Below are positions 19,829-29,506 of a stretch of DNA of 64,000 nt, one piece after another (the first letter of the stretch is position 1; each line of letters opens with the position of its first letter). The notes under the pieces were generated by a model, which did no database searches, was not told where the DNA came from, and worked only from the letters and a program-made list of their open reading frames with translations. Position numbers and translations under genes: made by a program. The DNA is from Spirirestis rafaelensis WJT71-NPBG6 (GTDB lineage: Bacteria > Cyanobacteriota > Cyanobacteriia > Cyanobacteriales > Nostocaceae), in contig JAHHID010000003.1 of the NCBI GenBank assembly GCA_019359015.1, positions 62,001 through 126,000 on the forward strand, written 5' to 3'.

Positions 19829-20212
19829 TTGAATCTACCTGGCTTGAAAAAGGGGGAAAGGGGAGCCAGTGGGGTGGACGGGTTCCCCGGCATAAAGCAT
19901 CTGGCGTGAAAGGGGAAAGGTGAAGAAGAGATTTTCACCTGTACAGGTGTACGCAATTGTTTCAGGGCTACTTAAGCAAGTGTAACGGGAGGAACACAGA
20001 TGATTTACAGATATTGCTTTTTGCAAACCCCAAAATCCGAGTAAATTGAAAAGATAACCGATCGCTTGTCATCTTGCGGGAGCTTATGCTTACACGTAAA
20101 GCGAACATTTGTGTAATCCGTGCTTTTAAGGATGACTTAGAGCAAAATTAAACTGATGATTAAGTATCATTCGATCAAAGTAAACTGGCTTGTGGTTGAG
20201 GAATAAACTTTT
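19829..20212. other. Intergenic spacer with GC-rich repeat
   Basis: A repeat-like segment (about 19850-19930, GGGTTCCCCGGC...CATCTGGCG) is followed by plain AT-rich sequence leading to the NDP-sugar synthase gene. No gene or clear RNA was seen. Confidence 0.4.
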
Positions 20213-21382
20213 ATGAAGGCGATGATTCTGGCGGCGGGTAAAGGTACTCGCGTGCGTCCAATTACCTACACAACTCCCAAACCGATGATTCCCATCCTGC
20301 AAAAGCCAGTGATGGAATTTTTACTAGAACTGTTACGTCAGCATGGCTTTGACCAAATTATGGTCAACGTTAGCCATTTGGCTGAGGAAATTGAAAACTA
20401 TTTCCGTGATGGTCAGCGGTTTGGCGTGCAAATTGCCTATTCGTTTGAAGGGCGAATTGATGACGACGGTAAACTTGTAGGGGAAGCTATTGGTTCTGCT
20501 GGCGGGATGCGGCGTATACAAGACTTCTCGCCGTTTTTTGACGATACCTTTGTCGTGTTGTGTGGCGACGCTTTGATTGACCTGGATTTGACAGCAGCGG
20601 TCAAGTGGCATAAATCCAAAGGGTCGATTGCTACTATCATTACTAAATCTGTTCCATTGGAAGAAGTTTCTAGTTACGGTGTGGTCGTCACCTATGAAGA
20701 TGGTCGCGTCAAAGCATTCCAAGAAAAACCGTCAATAGAAGAAGCTAAGAGTACCAATATCAATACTGGTATTTACATCTTTGAGCCAGAGGTATTTAAT
20801 TATATCCCCTCTGGTATTGAGTACGACATCGGTGGCGAATTATTCCCCAAACTGGTGGAAATAGCTGCCCCCTTTTACGCCATTCCAATGGACTTTGAAT
20901 GGGTAGATATTGGTAAAGTACCAGACTACTGGCGGGCAATTCGGGGTGTGCTGCTACGCGAAATTAAAAATGTGCAAATTCCCGGTCACGAAGTTGCTCC
21001 AGGAATCTACACTGGCTTAAATGTTGCCGTGAATTGGGACAAAGTGGATATCACAGGTCCAGTTTACATCGGTGGCATGACCAGGATAGAAGACGGCGCA
21101 AAAATTGTCGGTCCCACGATGATTGGTCCTAATTGTTGGGTATGCAGTGGCGCAACCGTAGACAACAGCGTGATTTTTGAATATTCGCGCTTGGGTCCTG
21201 GGGTAAGCTTGGTTGATAAGCTGGTGTATGGGCGTTACTGCGTTGATAAAACTGGTGCGTCGATAGATGTCAAAGCTGCTGCTTTAGACTGGTTAATTAC
21301 CGATGCTCGTCAAGCAGTACCATCTCATACCCCAGCTGAACGGCAAGCGATCGCTGAATTGTTGGGAACAAACGGAAGTTAG
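20213..21382 (+). CDS. NDP-sugar pyrophosphorylase (mannose-1-phosphate guanylyltransferase-like)
   Basis: The 389-residue protein should make an NDP-sugar from a sugar-1-phosphate and NTP. The N-terminal nucleotidyltransferase domain shows MILAAGKGTRVRP, the signature P-loop, then TTPKPMIPILQKPVMEF and the metal-binding VLCGDALIDLDL. From about residue 255 hexapeptide repeats (ITGPVYIGGMTRIEDGAKIV, GPTMIGPNCWV) form a left-handed beta helix. The domain order matches GDP-mannose or glucose-1-phosphate pyrophosphorylases. The product could feed the nearby polysaccharide genes, but it is not in their operon. Base specificity is uncertain. Confidence 0.82.
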   Translation: MKAMILAAGKGTRVRPITYTTPKPMIPILQKPVMEFLLELLRQHGFDQIMVNVSHLAEEIENYFRDGQRFGVQIAYSFEGRIDDDGKLVGEAIGSAGGMRRIQDFSPFFDDTFVVLCGDALIDLDLTAAVKWHKSKGSIATIITKSVPLEEVSSYGVVVTYEDGRVKAFQEKPSIEEAKSTNINTGIYIFEPEVFNYIPSGIEYDIGGELFPKLVEIAAPFYAIPMDFEWVDIGKVPDYWRAIRGVLLREIKNVQIPGHEVAPGIYTGLNVAVNWDKVDITGPVYIGGMTRIEDGAKIVGPTMIGPNCWVCSGATVDNSVIFEYSRLGPGVSLVDKLVYGRYCVDKTGASIDVKAAALDWLITDARQAVPSHTPAERQAIAELLGTNGS

Positions 21383-21475
21383 GGAATAGGGCATAGGGCA
21401 TTGGTAATAATTTTTTTCCTTTTCCCTTTTCCCTTTCCCCGTCAACAAAATTGCCCTATGCCCTATGCCCTTTCA
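21383..21475. terminator. Inverted simple repeat between convergent genes
   Basis: AGGGCATAGGGCAT on the left pairs with ATGCCCTATGCCCT on the right, around an inner run of TTTTCCC blocks. The speA stop codon (21463-21465) lies inside the right arm. Placed between two genes ending face to face, it probably works as a bidirectional terminator. Confidence 0.5.
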
Positions 21476-23493
21476 TGACCATTAAGATATGTGTACCGCT
21501 GCAAACTTTGTTCGTAAGTTTGTAGCAGTCGCTGAGATTCCGCCAGGGTGATGCGATTTTCTTCTAAAGCTTGTTCGCAACGCTGGCGGATTTTTTCTAC
21601 CATATCCTCGGAGTCATACTGGACGTAGCTGACTACTTCGCTCATGGTGTCGCCTTTAACGACGTGTTCAATCTGATAACCTTTAGGAGTTAGTTGGATA
21701 TGAACTGCATTGGTGTCGCCAAATAAGTTATGCAAATTGCCCATGATTTCCTGGTAAGCTCCATTCAGGAACATCCCTAAATAGTAAGGTTCTCCTGGTT
21801 TGAAGGTGTGCAGTTCTAAAACTGACTTAACATCACGCAGGTCAATAAAACGGTCAATTTTGCCGTCACTGTCACAGGTAAGATCCGCCAAAATCCCTCG
21901 CCGCGTCGGTTCTTCTCCCAAGCGGTGTATCGGCATAATCGGGAATAGTTGGTCAATTGCCCAACAATCTGGTGCTGATTGGAACACGGAAAGATTGATG
22001 TAATAGATGGAAGCCATTATTTTTTCAAGGTCTTCCAGCTCATCTGGTACGTATTCCTGCTGCCTAGTGATGTCAAGAATTTTATGACAACAAGCCCAGT
22101 AGAGCCGCTCTGCTTTGGCTCGTTCTCTGAGGCGCAAAATTCCCAAGTTGAAGCGGCTGATGGCTTCTTCTTTGAATTGAGCAGCGTCGTGGTAAAACTC
22201 TTGAAAATTCTCCTTGTTGATTGATTGGTAGGTTTCCCAAAGGTAATTAATAATCGGGGATTCTCCCTCTTGTGGGGGTTCTGGTGGATCGAGGGGAATC
22301 TCGCTGGTACTGAGAACGTCAAAAATTAGCACCGATTGATGGGAGGCGATCGCTCGTCCACTTTCGCTAATCAGTGTTGGTACGGGTATTTGCCGTTCTG
22401 CACAGGTATCTTTCAACTCTGCCACGATGTCGTTGGCATAGTTTTGCATGTTGTAATTTTTCGAGGCATAGAAGTTGGTTTGCGAGCCGTCGTAATCTAC
22501 ACCCAAGCCACCGCCGACATCAAGATATTTCATGTCCGCTCCCAGCATCGCCAATTCTACGTAGATGCGGCTAGCTTCTTGAATGGCATCTTTAATTACA
22601 TTAATGGCGGAAATTTGCGAACCGATGTGGAAGTGCAACAACTGCAAAGAATCTAGCAAATCAGCTTCGCGTAATTTGTCAAGTGCATCGATAATTTCCG
22701 GCATTGTCAAACCAAATTTAGCGCGATCGCCGGATGATGTTCCCCAGCGTCCCATGCCTTGGGTACTGAGTTTAGCGCGAACTCCTAAAATTGGCTTAAT
22801 TCCCAACTGGCGATTGGCATCAATCACCAAATCCACCTCTTCAATCTGTTCTAAGACGATTATCGGGGTCTGTCCTAGTCTTTGGGCTAACATCGCCGTT
22901 TCGATGTATTCCCGGTCTTTGTAGCCATTGCAAGTTAACAATGCTCCCGGTGTATCCAGCATAGCTAAAGCAATCATTAACTCTGGCTTGGAACCGGCTT
23001 CTAAACCAAATTGATGAGGTCTGCCAAATTTTACCAAATCTTCAATTAAGTGCCGCTGCTGGTTGCACTTGACGGGAAACACGCCACGGTAAATGCCAGG
23101 GTAGTTGTAGCGAGCGATCGCTTTGGCAAAACATGCATTTAATCGCTCAATCCGGTCTTCCAAAATATCGGAAAATCGAATTAATAAAGGTAATCCTAAA
23201 TTACGCTGCTTCAGGGCATTCACTAATTCAAATAAATCTAGAGAACCCCCGCGATCGCCCTTGGGAGAAACCGTGATATGACCAGCAGCGCTAATCGAGA
23301 AATAAGGCTGTCCCCATCCTTCGATGCGGTAAAGGGCTTCGCTATCCTCAATTTTCCAGCTGACGCGAGATACCTCGCTAGTGGTACTAGGTGGTAGCAG
23401 CTTTTTTTGCTTTTGATTCTTCACTTCAGCTTTATGTCCATTAGCCGGAGGTTGCACCACCTCTTCCGATGCACCAGTTGACTCAACACGCAT
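21463..23493 (-). CDS. speA: Biosynthetic arginine decarboxylase
   Basis: This PLP enzyme converts arginine to agmatine, the first step of polyamine synthesis. The alanine-racemase-like barrel contains FPVKCNQQRHLIEDLVKFG with the PLP-binding lysine, HFHIGSQISAI, and the glycine loop LDVGGGLGVDYDGS. The C-terminal part has TCDSDGKID and FLNGAYQEIMGNLHNLFG, as in SpeA enzymes. I chose the ATG at 23493 (AGAGG upstream), giving 676 residues, rather than a TTG at 23523. An N-terminal extension of about 40 residues precedes the domain. Confidence 0.93.
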   Translation of the reverse strand: MRVESTGASEEVVQPPANGHKAEVKNQKQKKLLPPSTTSEVSRVSWKIEDSEALYRIEGWGQPYFSISAAGHITVSPKGDRGGSLDLFELVNALKQRNLGLPLLIRFSDILEDRIERLNACFAKAIARYNYPGIYRGVFPVKCNQQRHLIEDLVKFGRPHQFGLEAGSKPELMIALAMLDTPGALLTCNGYKDREYIETAMLAQRLGQTPIIVLEQIEEVDLVIDANRQLGIKPILGVRAKLSTQGMGRWGTSSGDRAKFGLTMPEIIDALDKLREADLLDSLQLLHFHIGSQISAINVIKDAIQEASRIYVELAMLGADMKYLDVGGGLGVDYDGSQTNFYASKNYNMQNYANDIVAELKDTCAERQIPVPTLISESGRAIASHQSVLIFDVLSTSEIPLDPPEPPQEGESPIINYLWETYQSINKENFQEFYHDAAQFKEEAISRFNLGILRLRERAKAERLYWACCHKILDITRQQEYVPDELEDLEKIMASIYYINLSVFQSAPDCWAIDQLFPIMPIHRLGEEPTRRGILADLTCDSDGKIDRFIDLRDVKSVLELHTFKPGEPYYLGMFLNGAYQEIMGNLHNLFGDTNAVHIQLTPKGYQIEHVVKGDTMSEVVSYVQYDSEDMVEKIRQRCEQALEENRITLAESQRLLQTYEQSLQRYTYLNGHERA

Positions 23494-23705
23494 TTCTTCC
23501 TGACCTCTGTGTGTCACCCACAAGTTAACAATTTAACGCATTAATCTGGCAACGTATATGCACCCACAGATGATTTCTAAGATAAACTCTGATTGGTCAT
23601 TGGTTAGTAGTTAGTGGTTATTGATTGCTGGAAGCGTGGTTACAACTAACGACTAACCATTTACTACTAACAAAGAACAAATTTACTAAGTTTGAGGAGA
23701 TAGCA

Positions 23706-24155
23706 ATGGAACGCACATTTTTAGCAATTAAGCCTGATGGGGTGCAACGCGGATTAGTGGGTGAAATTATCCGTCGCTTTGAAACCAAAGGCTTTACTCT
23801 GGTTGGCTTGAAGTTTCTAAAACCCAGCCGGGAATTGGCTGAAGCGCACTACGATGTTCACCGGGAAAGACCCTTTTTTGCTGGGTTGGTGGAGTTTATC
23901 ACCTCTGGACCAGTGGTAGCGATGGTTTGGGAAGGTGATGGCGTAATCGCCTCTGCCAGAAAGATAATTGGCGCTACAAACCCTCTGAATGCGGAACCAG
24001 GGACAATTCGGGGCGATTTAGGCGTAAATATTGGTCGCAACATTATACACGGTTCCGATGCTCCGGAAACCGCGCAAAACGAAGTTTCGCTGTGGTTTAA
24101 GGAAGATGAATTAGTCGGTTGGCAACCGGATATTATGCGTTGGTTGCACGAGTAA
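23706..24155 (+). CDS. ndk: Nucleoside diphosphate kinase
   Basis: The 149-residue enzyme transfers phosphate from NTP to NDP through a phosphohistidine. [20 protein letters not shown] is the standard N-terminus, and the catalytic histidine is His115 in RNIIHGSDA. The GAGGAG ribosome site at 23694-23699 supports the ATG at 23706 rather than an upstream in-frame start at 23625. The gene is divergent from speA and convergent with the TerC gene. Confidence 0.96.
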   Translation: MERTFLAIKPDGVQRGLVGEIIRRFETKGFTLVGLKFLKPSRELAEAHYDVHRERPFFAGLVEFITSGPVVAMVWEGDGVIASARKIIGATNPLNAEPGTIRGDLGVNIGRNIIHGSDAPETAQNEVSLWFKEDELVGWQPDIMRWLHE

Positions 24156-24248
24156 ATGAGAGGCTAGGGGTTAGAGGCTGGGGGCTAGGGGTTAGATGTT
24201 AATGCTTAATTTTTAAATTCTTATCCTAGTCCCTAGTCCCTAGTCTCT
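24156..24248. terminator. CTAGGGGTTAG-type repeat forming a long imperfect hairpin
   Basis: Heptanucleotide-like blocks (GGCTAGGGGTTAGAGGCT) on the left face complementary blocks (CCTAGTCCCTAGTCTCTAA) on the right. It fills the space between ndk and the TerC gene, which converge. It probably stops transcription and belongs to the short repeats common in Nostocales. Confidence 0.5.
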
Positions 24249-24972
24249 AACCCCTCTCTTTGACTTCGCTCTTTTCCGGTTCTTCTGATAATTCTGGGGT
24301 AGTACGTTTAGAAAAGCCCCAAGCGAAAATGAGGGCGATCACACCAATCATTATCCATTCTGGCGGGACAAAGCTATCATTGACCACTTTTAAGAGTAAG
24401 CGCAAGCCCACCAATGCCACAGTGATATAGCCTGCATCTTCTAAATAGACATACTCATCCAACCACTTGATAAACAAACCCGCCATATATCGCAGGGTAA
24501 TAATACCAATAGTTGCGCCTGTGAGTACCAACCATTTTTCTTGAGAAACTGCGATCGCTGTTGTCACACTATCCAAAGAAAATGCTAAATCAGTGAAAGC
24601 AATCACAGGGATCGCTTGCAATAATGAGTTAAAGCGGGGACCGTGATGCTGATTATCGTCGCCTTCTTCTGAGGTAAAATGTTGGAATACCAACCACAAC
24701 AAGTAAGCAGCACCCAATAGGTTAAATTGCCAAAACTGTTGCACCCAAGTTGCGGTCAGAATTAGGGTGATGCGTAGCACGTAGGCAACGACTAAGCCTA
24801 TATTTAGCGCTTTACCTTCGAGTTCTTTGTCTTCGAGTCCTTGGGCGATCGCAGCGAGGGCGATCGCGTTGTCAGCAGATAGCACCGCCTCTAGTAAAAT
24901 CAGGATGAGCAGGACTAAAGACGCTTCAACGCTGAAGTGAAAGTGAAGATAATCAAAAATTTGGTCTAACAT
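24247..24972 (-). CDS. TerC family integral membrane protein
   Basis: The 241-residue protein has seven predicted membrane helices and two acidic motifs typical of TerC/Alx proteins: LEAVLSADNAIALAAIA (about 28-44) and FTDLAFSLDSVTTAIAV (about 127-143). Family members are linked to tellurite resistance and to manganese or other metal export. In plants and cyanobacteria they are linked to membrane protein or thylakoid biogenesis. The gene is alone on the minus strand. It lies about 490 bases downstream of the ZorABC-like operon, which may be chance. Confidence 0.88.
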   Translation of the reverse strand: MLDQIFDYLHFHFSVEASLVLLILILLEAVLSADNAIALAAIAQGLEDKELEGKALNIGLVVAYVLRITLILTATWVQQFWQFNLLGAAYLLWLVFQHFTSEEGDDNQHHGPRFNSLLQAIPVIAFTDLAFSLDSVTTAIAVSQEKWLVLTGATIGIITLRYMAGLFIKWLDEYVYLEDAGYITVALVGLRLLLKVVNDSFVPPEWIMIGVIALIFAWGFSKRTTPELSEEPEKSEVKERG

Positions 24973-25460
24973 TCAGATTTGTTTTTAATCGCACCTTAAA
25001 AAAGTCAGTATAAGGGGAAGTGTAAATTTAAAATAGGGATTAATTTCCTTCTTTAATACAGCTTAACAGGCAAGCGGGTGATTTCTGTTTATGCGCTATG
25101 CGCCATTTGACGGCACGCAAGCGCAAATCTTAACTGTGACTATAAATTTTTGCCTCTTGTGAAAGTAACGCGATTGCATTTCTTTCTTGACAAAACAATT
25201 AATTAATGCATAAGAAAATCGCTCTCATCTTTGCTGATATTCTGCATTTGCTCATCTGACAAAATTCCTAGTTGACGAATTAATGGCAGGTTGCGAGATT
25301 GAACGTACTTGAAATGTTTCAGCATTCAGCGGTGGATTTTAATCGAACTATCCACACTACATAACGGATCACCTAAAACGTACATCCGAATTTAGATGCG
25401 ATCGCCTACAGCTTACCTTAAGAACATGAGCGAGTGCGATCGCTTCTGCCATACGATTAT
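24973..25460. other. Intergenic region downstream of the ZorC-like gene
   Basis: It contains a decayed small coding remnant on the minus strand (25203-25385) and HIP1 sites near 25397 and 25436. No helicase or other intact gene was found in any frame. Confidence 0.5.
25203..25385 (-). pseudogene. Small protein remnant with internal TGA
   Basis: One frame reads MYVLGDPLCSVDSSIKIHR, then TGA, then MLKHFKYVQSRNLPLIRQLG continuing through EQMQNISKDESDFLMH to a TAA. The second half (25203-25325, 40 residues) has its own ATG. Both halves look protein-like, so a Trp codon may have mutated to TGA. The family is not recognised. It could also be chance open sequence. Confidence 0.3.
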
Positions 25461-26861
25461 TCAGAAACCATTTTTTTCACAGTAGGCTTTAGCTTCTTTT
25501 TCTAGGCTTGCAATGTCACTTTGCCAGCGATCAAGCTTTTTTTCTCTCTGATACAATTTATCTGCTGTAGGAGTCTGTAAAACCTCTGTAGATGAGTTTG
25601 GCTGAATTCTCTTTTGCTCAAGCCATTGGGGGCAAAATACTTGCCAAAGATATACATGATCGTGTCTATCATAACCAAGGTTACGAATTCGCTTTAGAGA
25701 TAGCTTGGATTCATTGAAAAGCAATTGCTGATTTTTGACATTGTTGGGTAACAAGCGAGTTTCACTACCTCTACCGCGAAAGAACTCCACTACTAACCAC
25801 TCACCAAAATCGAAGATGCACACCTCTGTAGAGTCACTACCATCATTCTCTAGCAGATCAACATCTTTGTTTAGCTCATATCCTATAACGTTGAGTGATG
25901 TTTGGGGTAGAAGAATGCGAAGCCGTTCAAAGCGGTTGCTGTAGTCAGCCCAAAATTTTCTGCGCTTACGTAGCTGATTCTGCTCCCAATTTTCCAGGTG
26001 GAGTCTGTTCAATATTAGATCGACTAACGTTTGGAAATCAGCATAATTAATTGCTCCAATCCATTCTCTAAGTTTCTGCCTAGCTTGTTCTGAGAGTCGA
26101 TACCAGCCTTCACCGCTGCGATAATTGAAACGCAGCCACTCAACTAGCTGCGGATGATTGCTAGCTACTTCCTTGGAAAGATTTGTTAGTAAATAATTAA
26201 CAGCATTTACTTGTTTTTCTACCGACATTTCATTTAAACAGCGTAACAACCAATAGACTTGCTGCTTATTTGGAGAGACAATAGTAGAAAAGTGAGGAAC
26301 GATGTTTTCTAAAAATTCGTTAAACGCTGTAATCCAAACAGGTAAATCCTCACGAATTTTATTTAGCAGTTCGCTTCGATTAACAAGTTGTTCGCAAGCA
26401 ATTTTTGCGAATTGTTGACTCGGTTTGCTGCTGCGAAGCGCTTGAATAATTTTTACGGGCAATAAATTATTAACTTGGGTAGAATTAGCTAACACATCGA
26501 AAGAATTAACTAAAGATTTTGCTAGCATATCTTTTGGCTGTTCGTTGTAATAAAGAGCCAAACGCCACAATAACTGATGTCTTAACCATGCGTTATTTAT
26601 GGCTACATTCCAGATTAAATCTGATGTTTTCCAGCAGCAATCTGGATTTTTTTCATCCCACTGTGCTTTGATATAGATGCAGTAAACCCACTCCAACGGT
26701 GTTACTTTATCTGCGTTACCCTGCTTAATTGCTTCCAGCACTTTATCAACAGTTGGAAGAGATATTTTTGTATTTGGTTGTGTGCTGGCAAGTTCGATAA
26801 GTTTTGTCGGCTGATATTGAGTAGGTTGAAGTAAAAGAGGAACAGGAAATTCATAATTCAC
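25461..26861 (-). CDS. EH-signature domain protein (ZorC-like)
   Basis: The 466-residue soluble protein is mostly helical. Its C-terminal part matches the EH-signature pattern: RRKFWADYSNRFERLRIL (about 300-317), FGEWLVVEFFRGRG with Glu359 in VVEF, and DRHDHVYLWQVF with His400/His402 and Trp406. ZorC proteins of type I Zorya anti-phage systems carry this domain and bind DNA. The GTG start overlaps the ZorB-like stop as GTGA, so translation is coupled. The gene order A-B-C matches Zorya, but no ZorD helicase follows. The domain call rests on motif reading only. Confidence 0.62.
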   Translation of the reverse strand: MNYEFPVPLLLQPTQYQPTKLIELASTQPNTKISLPTVDKVLEAIKQGNADKVTPLEWVYCIYIKAQWDEKNPDCCWKTSDLIWNVAINNAWLRHQLLWRLALYYNEQPKDMLAKSLVNSFDVLANSTQVNNLLPVKIIQALRSSKPSQQFAKIACEQLVNRSELLNKIREDLPVWITAFNEFLENIVPHFSTIVSPNKQQVYWLLRCLNEMSVEKQVNAVNYLLTNLSKEVASNHPQLVEWLRFNYRSGEGWYRLSEQARQKLREWIGAINYADFQTLVDLILNRLHLENWEQNQLRKRRKFWADYSNRFERLRILLPQTSLNVIGYELNKDVDLLENDGSDSTEVCIFDFGEWLVVEFFRGRGSETRLLPNNVKNQQLLFNESKLSLKRIRNLGYDRHDHVYLWQVFCPQWLEQKRIQPNSSTEVLQTPTADKLYQREKKLDRWQSDIASLEKEAKAYCEKNGF

Positions 26862-27529
26862 GGTTTATTCTCCAAGAAAGGGGAATTGGATTGAGATTTT
26901 TTTGCTAATTCATCGCTACGAAATTGAAAGCGGAAAACTACCTTGCGATCGCCTGGGTTATCACGAGTCTTATCAGCTTCAATTTCGCCACGACCAGCGG
27001 CTAATATTTTTTGGCTTAAAGGCGCTTTTGTGGTAAAATTCATCTCATAGAAAATGAACTTGGCAACTGATGAAGACCGCAACAAGCTAAGTTGTAAGTT
27101 AGTTTGGTAGTCTCCTTCAGAACTGGTGTGACCTTCGATAATTACGCGGCTAATTTCTTTCTCAAATTCGGTTTTTGAGAAAATCACTTTACTGTAAACG
27201 GGAATAAAGCTACGAAGAAAAGCTTTACCTTCGGGTTTGAGTTCGGTACTTCCTTTGGCAAAAAGAATTGATTCTTGGATACTTACATCTCCTGTTTCTG
27301 GGTTGACTTTAACGTTAATGTTGTTACTCTGCATTTGTCCGACAACATTACCAATTACCACCCGTTTTGGTGCATCTTTCTCGGCTAGCTGGAGTAGTGC
27401 AGTGATAAAAAGCAGCATAAAAAACATCAGTAATCCTGACATCAAATCGCCAATAGATAAATAGATACTAGAATCATCATCTTCAGCAATTTCTGATTCA
27501 AAAAAATCGCCTCTAGTGAAATCATTCAT
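26858..27529 (-). CDS. zorB: ZorB-like MotB/OmpA-family protein
   Basis: The 223-residue protein has a cytoplasmic N-terminus and one membrane helix with an internal acidic residue, IGDLMSGLLMFFMLLFITAL (Asp28, as in ion-driven MotB/ZorB stators). A periplasmic OmpA-type peptidoglycan-binding domain follows (about 80-208, with IIEGHTSSEGDYQTNLQLSL and ADKTRDNPGDRKVVFRF). It should dimerise inside a ring of the ZorA-like partner and anchor it to the cell wall. It overlaps the upstream gene by eight bases and the downstream gene by four. Flagellar motors are not expected in cyanobacteria, which supports a defence or signalling role. Confidence 0.75.
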   Translation of the reverse strand: MNDFTRGDFFESEIAEDDDSSIYLSIGDLMSGLLMFFMLLFITALLQLAEKDAPKRVVIGNVVGQMQSNNINVKVNPETGDVSIQESILFAKGSTELKPEGKAFLRSFIPVYSKVIFSKTEFEKEISRVIIEGHTSSEGDYQTNLQLSLLRSSSVAKFIFYEMNFTTKAPLSQKILAAGRGEIEADKTRDNPGDRKVVFRFQFRSDELAKKSQSNSPFLENKP

Positions 27530-29480
27530 GATCGTTATTCCCGTTACCTATGTCATTGTTATTTTTTGCAGCTACTAAAACATTAGCTGTATGTAGTAAA
27601 CCTCCGCAAACCCCAGCCATAGCAGTATCGGCTTGTTTGAAAAAGCTTTCTTGTAAGTCAACAGTTCGCTTCATGGAGCTTTCAAGGTGACTATGCCAAG
27701 TTTGAAGACTATGGTCAAACTTGGCATTCAAATTCCTGTATGAATTGTCCACAATCTGTACTTGTTGTCCAATACCAGTAGCAAGTTTTTCGAGTTGTAT
27801 TAGTCGTTGTGCATCGTTTAATCCAGCCGCACTAACTAATTTGTTTATTTCTTGGACAGATGCTTGAATTTTATTCATACTTTGGTCTACTTCTTGAGTC
27901 AACTCACTGCGTCTCTTGGCTTCATCTTGAAAAACGCTATCCAAATTAGTCACAACCTCAGCTAAACCATCGCGTTGTTTGCCTAGTGTCCCTTCCAGCA
28001 AGTTATTTTGTTCTGTAAAGAATGCTTGTAGATTCGCTTGATATTGTTCTCGGAATTGTGTTAAATCCTCTTGCACCGTTTGACGAGTTGCTGTGAGTGT
28101 CTGGTCGATATTTTCTAATGTGGCAAGAAGATTCTCTTGACTACGATCCATCAGTTGGCAAGCTTGATTACCGACTGTTTCCAGAGTGTTAGTCTGCTGC
28201 TCGAAGGCTGTATTTGCTTGTGCGAGAATGTGGATAATTCCAGTCCGAGTAGCTTGAAGCATTTGCTTTTCTACTTCTGCCCGTCTTTGCAGCGCTGTTT
28301 CCAGTTCCTCTCTAATTCCTCGGAATGTATCAGCCGCATTTTCTGCACTTGCTTCAAAAGCACTTTGTTGAACTGTCATTCCTTGAATACTTTGGTCGAT
28401 AGCTCGATTAATATCGTGAGCAGTTTGTTCTAAAACGCCTTTTGTATCTGTTTGAAATTGACTCAAAGTTTGTTTGAGATTATTAGCGAAGTCTTGGAGG
28501 CTAACTAAAGTATCTTTTTGAAAGTTTTGAATTGTGACGATGGAACTTGCCAAATCTTTGTGGAGAGTTAGCACAGCTTCGGAAGCTTGCTGAGTTAATT
28601 CTGCACTTTTATCTAGGCGATCGCCTATCGGTTCAAATAGCTCAATTCGCAAATCTTTAATAAGTTCTTCTAAAACTCTTTGTCCTTGATTTTGTTGAAG
28701 TTCTCTAAGTTTTTTCTGTTCTTGAAAGATATTTCGCAGTGTTGGTACAATAACTGACTGCATCTGCTTTCCTACAGCTTCACCAATAGTTTCAGCACTC
28801 AAGTTTATCTGTGTAAACTTATCTGCTACAAGGTTAAGAACTTGTGCTATTTCACGGTTAGCGTTGTCTGCTGTCTCTAAAGTGGCGATCGCTTTCAACT
28901 TTTGTCTTAAATCATCACGCCGTTTCTGACGTAGCGAATCACATATAAACAAAATTATAGTGAACAAGCTACCAGAACCAAGTCCCATTAAAGAAGTGGA
29001 GAAAGCTGTTTTCATTCCCACCAATAATTCCTTACTAGAACTCATTAACTGCTGGGAACTTGTTGTATCTAAATTGATTCCTTGTAACCCCTGTTGAATA
29101 CCATAAAATGTTCCCAAAACACCAATTGCAGTACACAAGGTAGTTACGAAACGCAGAGAACTACGAGGTATTGGACGCGCTAAAACAACTGGATAATTTA
29201 TAAGTATGAATTTGCTATCTTGTTGCTTGAATCTGCTTGGATCGTCGGTTTGCAGATACTCTTTTAACCAGGGACGAATCTTATCTAAAGGCTTGACATT
29301 TTTAGCCTTTTGCTTATCAATTAAAAACTGAATCGCCGCTTTAGTTGTGCCGCATTCTGAATACCAATACTGCCATAGTGTGTAAAGCTCAACAATAATT
29401 GCCACAAATAATACAATGGCAGTTGCCCAATGAAAAGGCTCGTTCTGCCAAACTATGCCCCAAATTTGTGCTAAATTCAC
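27522..29480 (-). CDS. zorA: ZorA-like MotA/TolQ channel protein with long coiled-coil tail
   Basis: The 652-residue protein begins with a helix (about 18-38, WATAIVLFVAIIVELYTLW). Two further helices form the TolQ/ExbB core: TAIGVLGTFYGIQQGLQGI (about 113-131) and FSTSLMGLGSGSLFTIILFI. The GVLGTFxGIxxGLQG pattern is shared with ZorA. Residues from about 190 to the end are continuous coiled coil rich in Gln and Glu, matching the long intracellular tail of ZorA. With ZorB it should form a proton- or ion-driven motor that signals to cytoplasmic effectors. It lies 26 bases after a 114-residue gene. Confidence 0.75.
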   Translation of the reverse strand: MNLAQIWGIVWQNEPFHWATAIVLFVAIIVELYTLWQYWYSECGTTKAAIQFLIDKQKAKNVKPLDKIRPWLKEYLQTDDPSRFKQQDSKFILINYPVVLARPIPRSSLRFVTTLCTAIGVLGTFYGIQQGLQGINLDTTSSQQLMSSSKELLVGMKTAFSTSLMGLGSGSLFTIILFICDSLRQKRRDDLRQKLKAIATLETADNANREIAQVLNLVADKFTQINLSAETIGEAVGKQMQSVIVPTLRNIFQEQKKLRELQQNQGQRVLEELIKDLRIELFEPIGDRLDKSAELTQQASEAVLTLHKDLASSIVTIQNFQKDTLVSLQDFANNLKQTLSQFQTDTKGVLEQTAHDINRAIDQSIQGMTVQQSAFEASAENAADTFRGIREELETALQRRAEVEKQMLQATRTGIIHILAQANTAFEQQTNTLETVGNQACQLMDRSQENLLATLENIDQTLTATRQTVQEDLTQFREQYQANLQAFFTEQNNLLEGTLGKQRDGLAEVVTNLDSVFQDEAKRRSELTQEVDQSMNKIQASVQEINKLVSAAGLNDAQRLIQLEKLATGIGQQVQIVDNSYRNLNAKFDHSLQTWHSHLESSMKRTVDLQESFFKQADTAMAGVCGGLLHTANVLVAAKNNNDIGNGNNDHE

Positions 29481-29506
29481 GCAACACCCCTTGTGGTTAC
29501 TCTTAA

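Noticed and set aside
27522-29480. Flagellar or gliding motor or methyl-accepting chemotaxis protein
   Set aside because: There are only TolQ/MotA-type helices and no HAMP or signalling hairpin. The MotB-like partner and EH-signature gene fit Zorya better.
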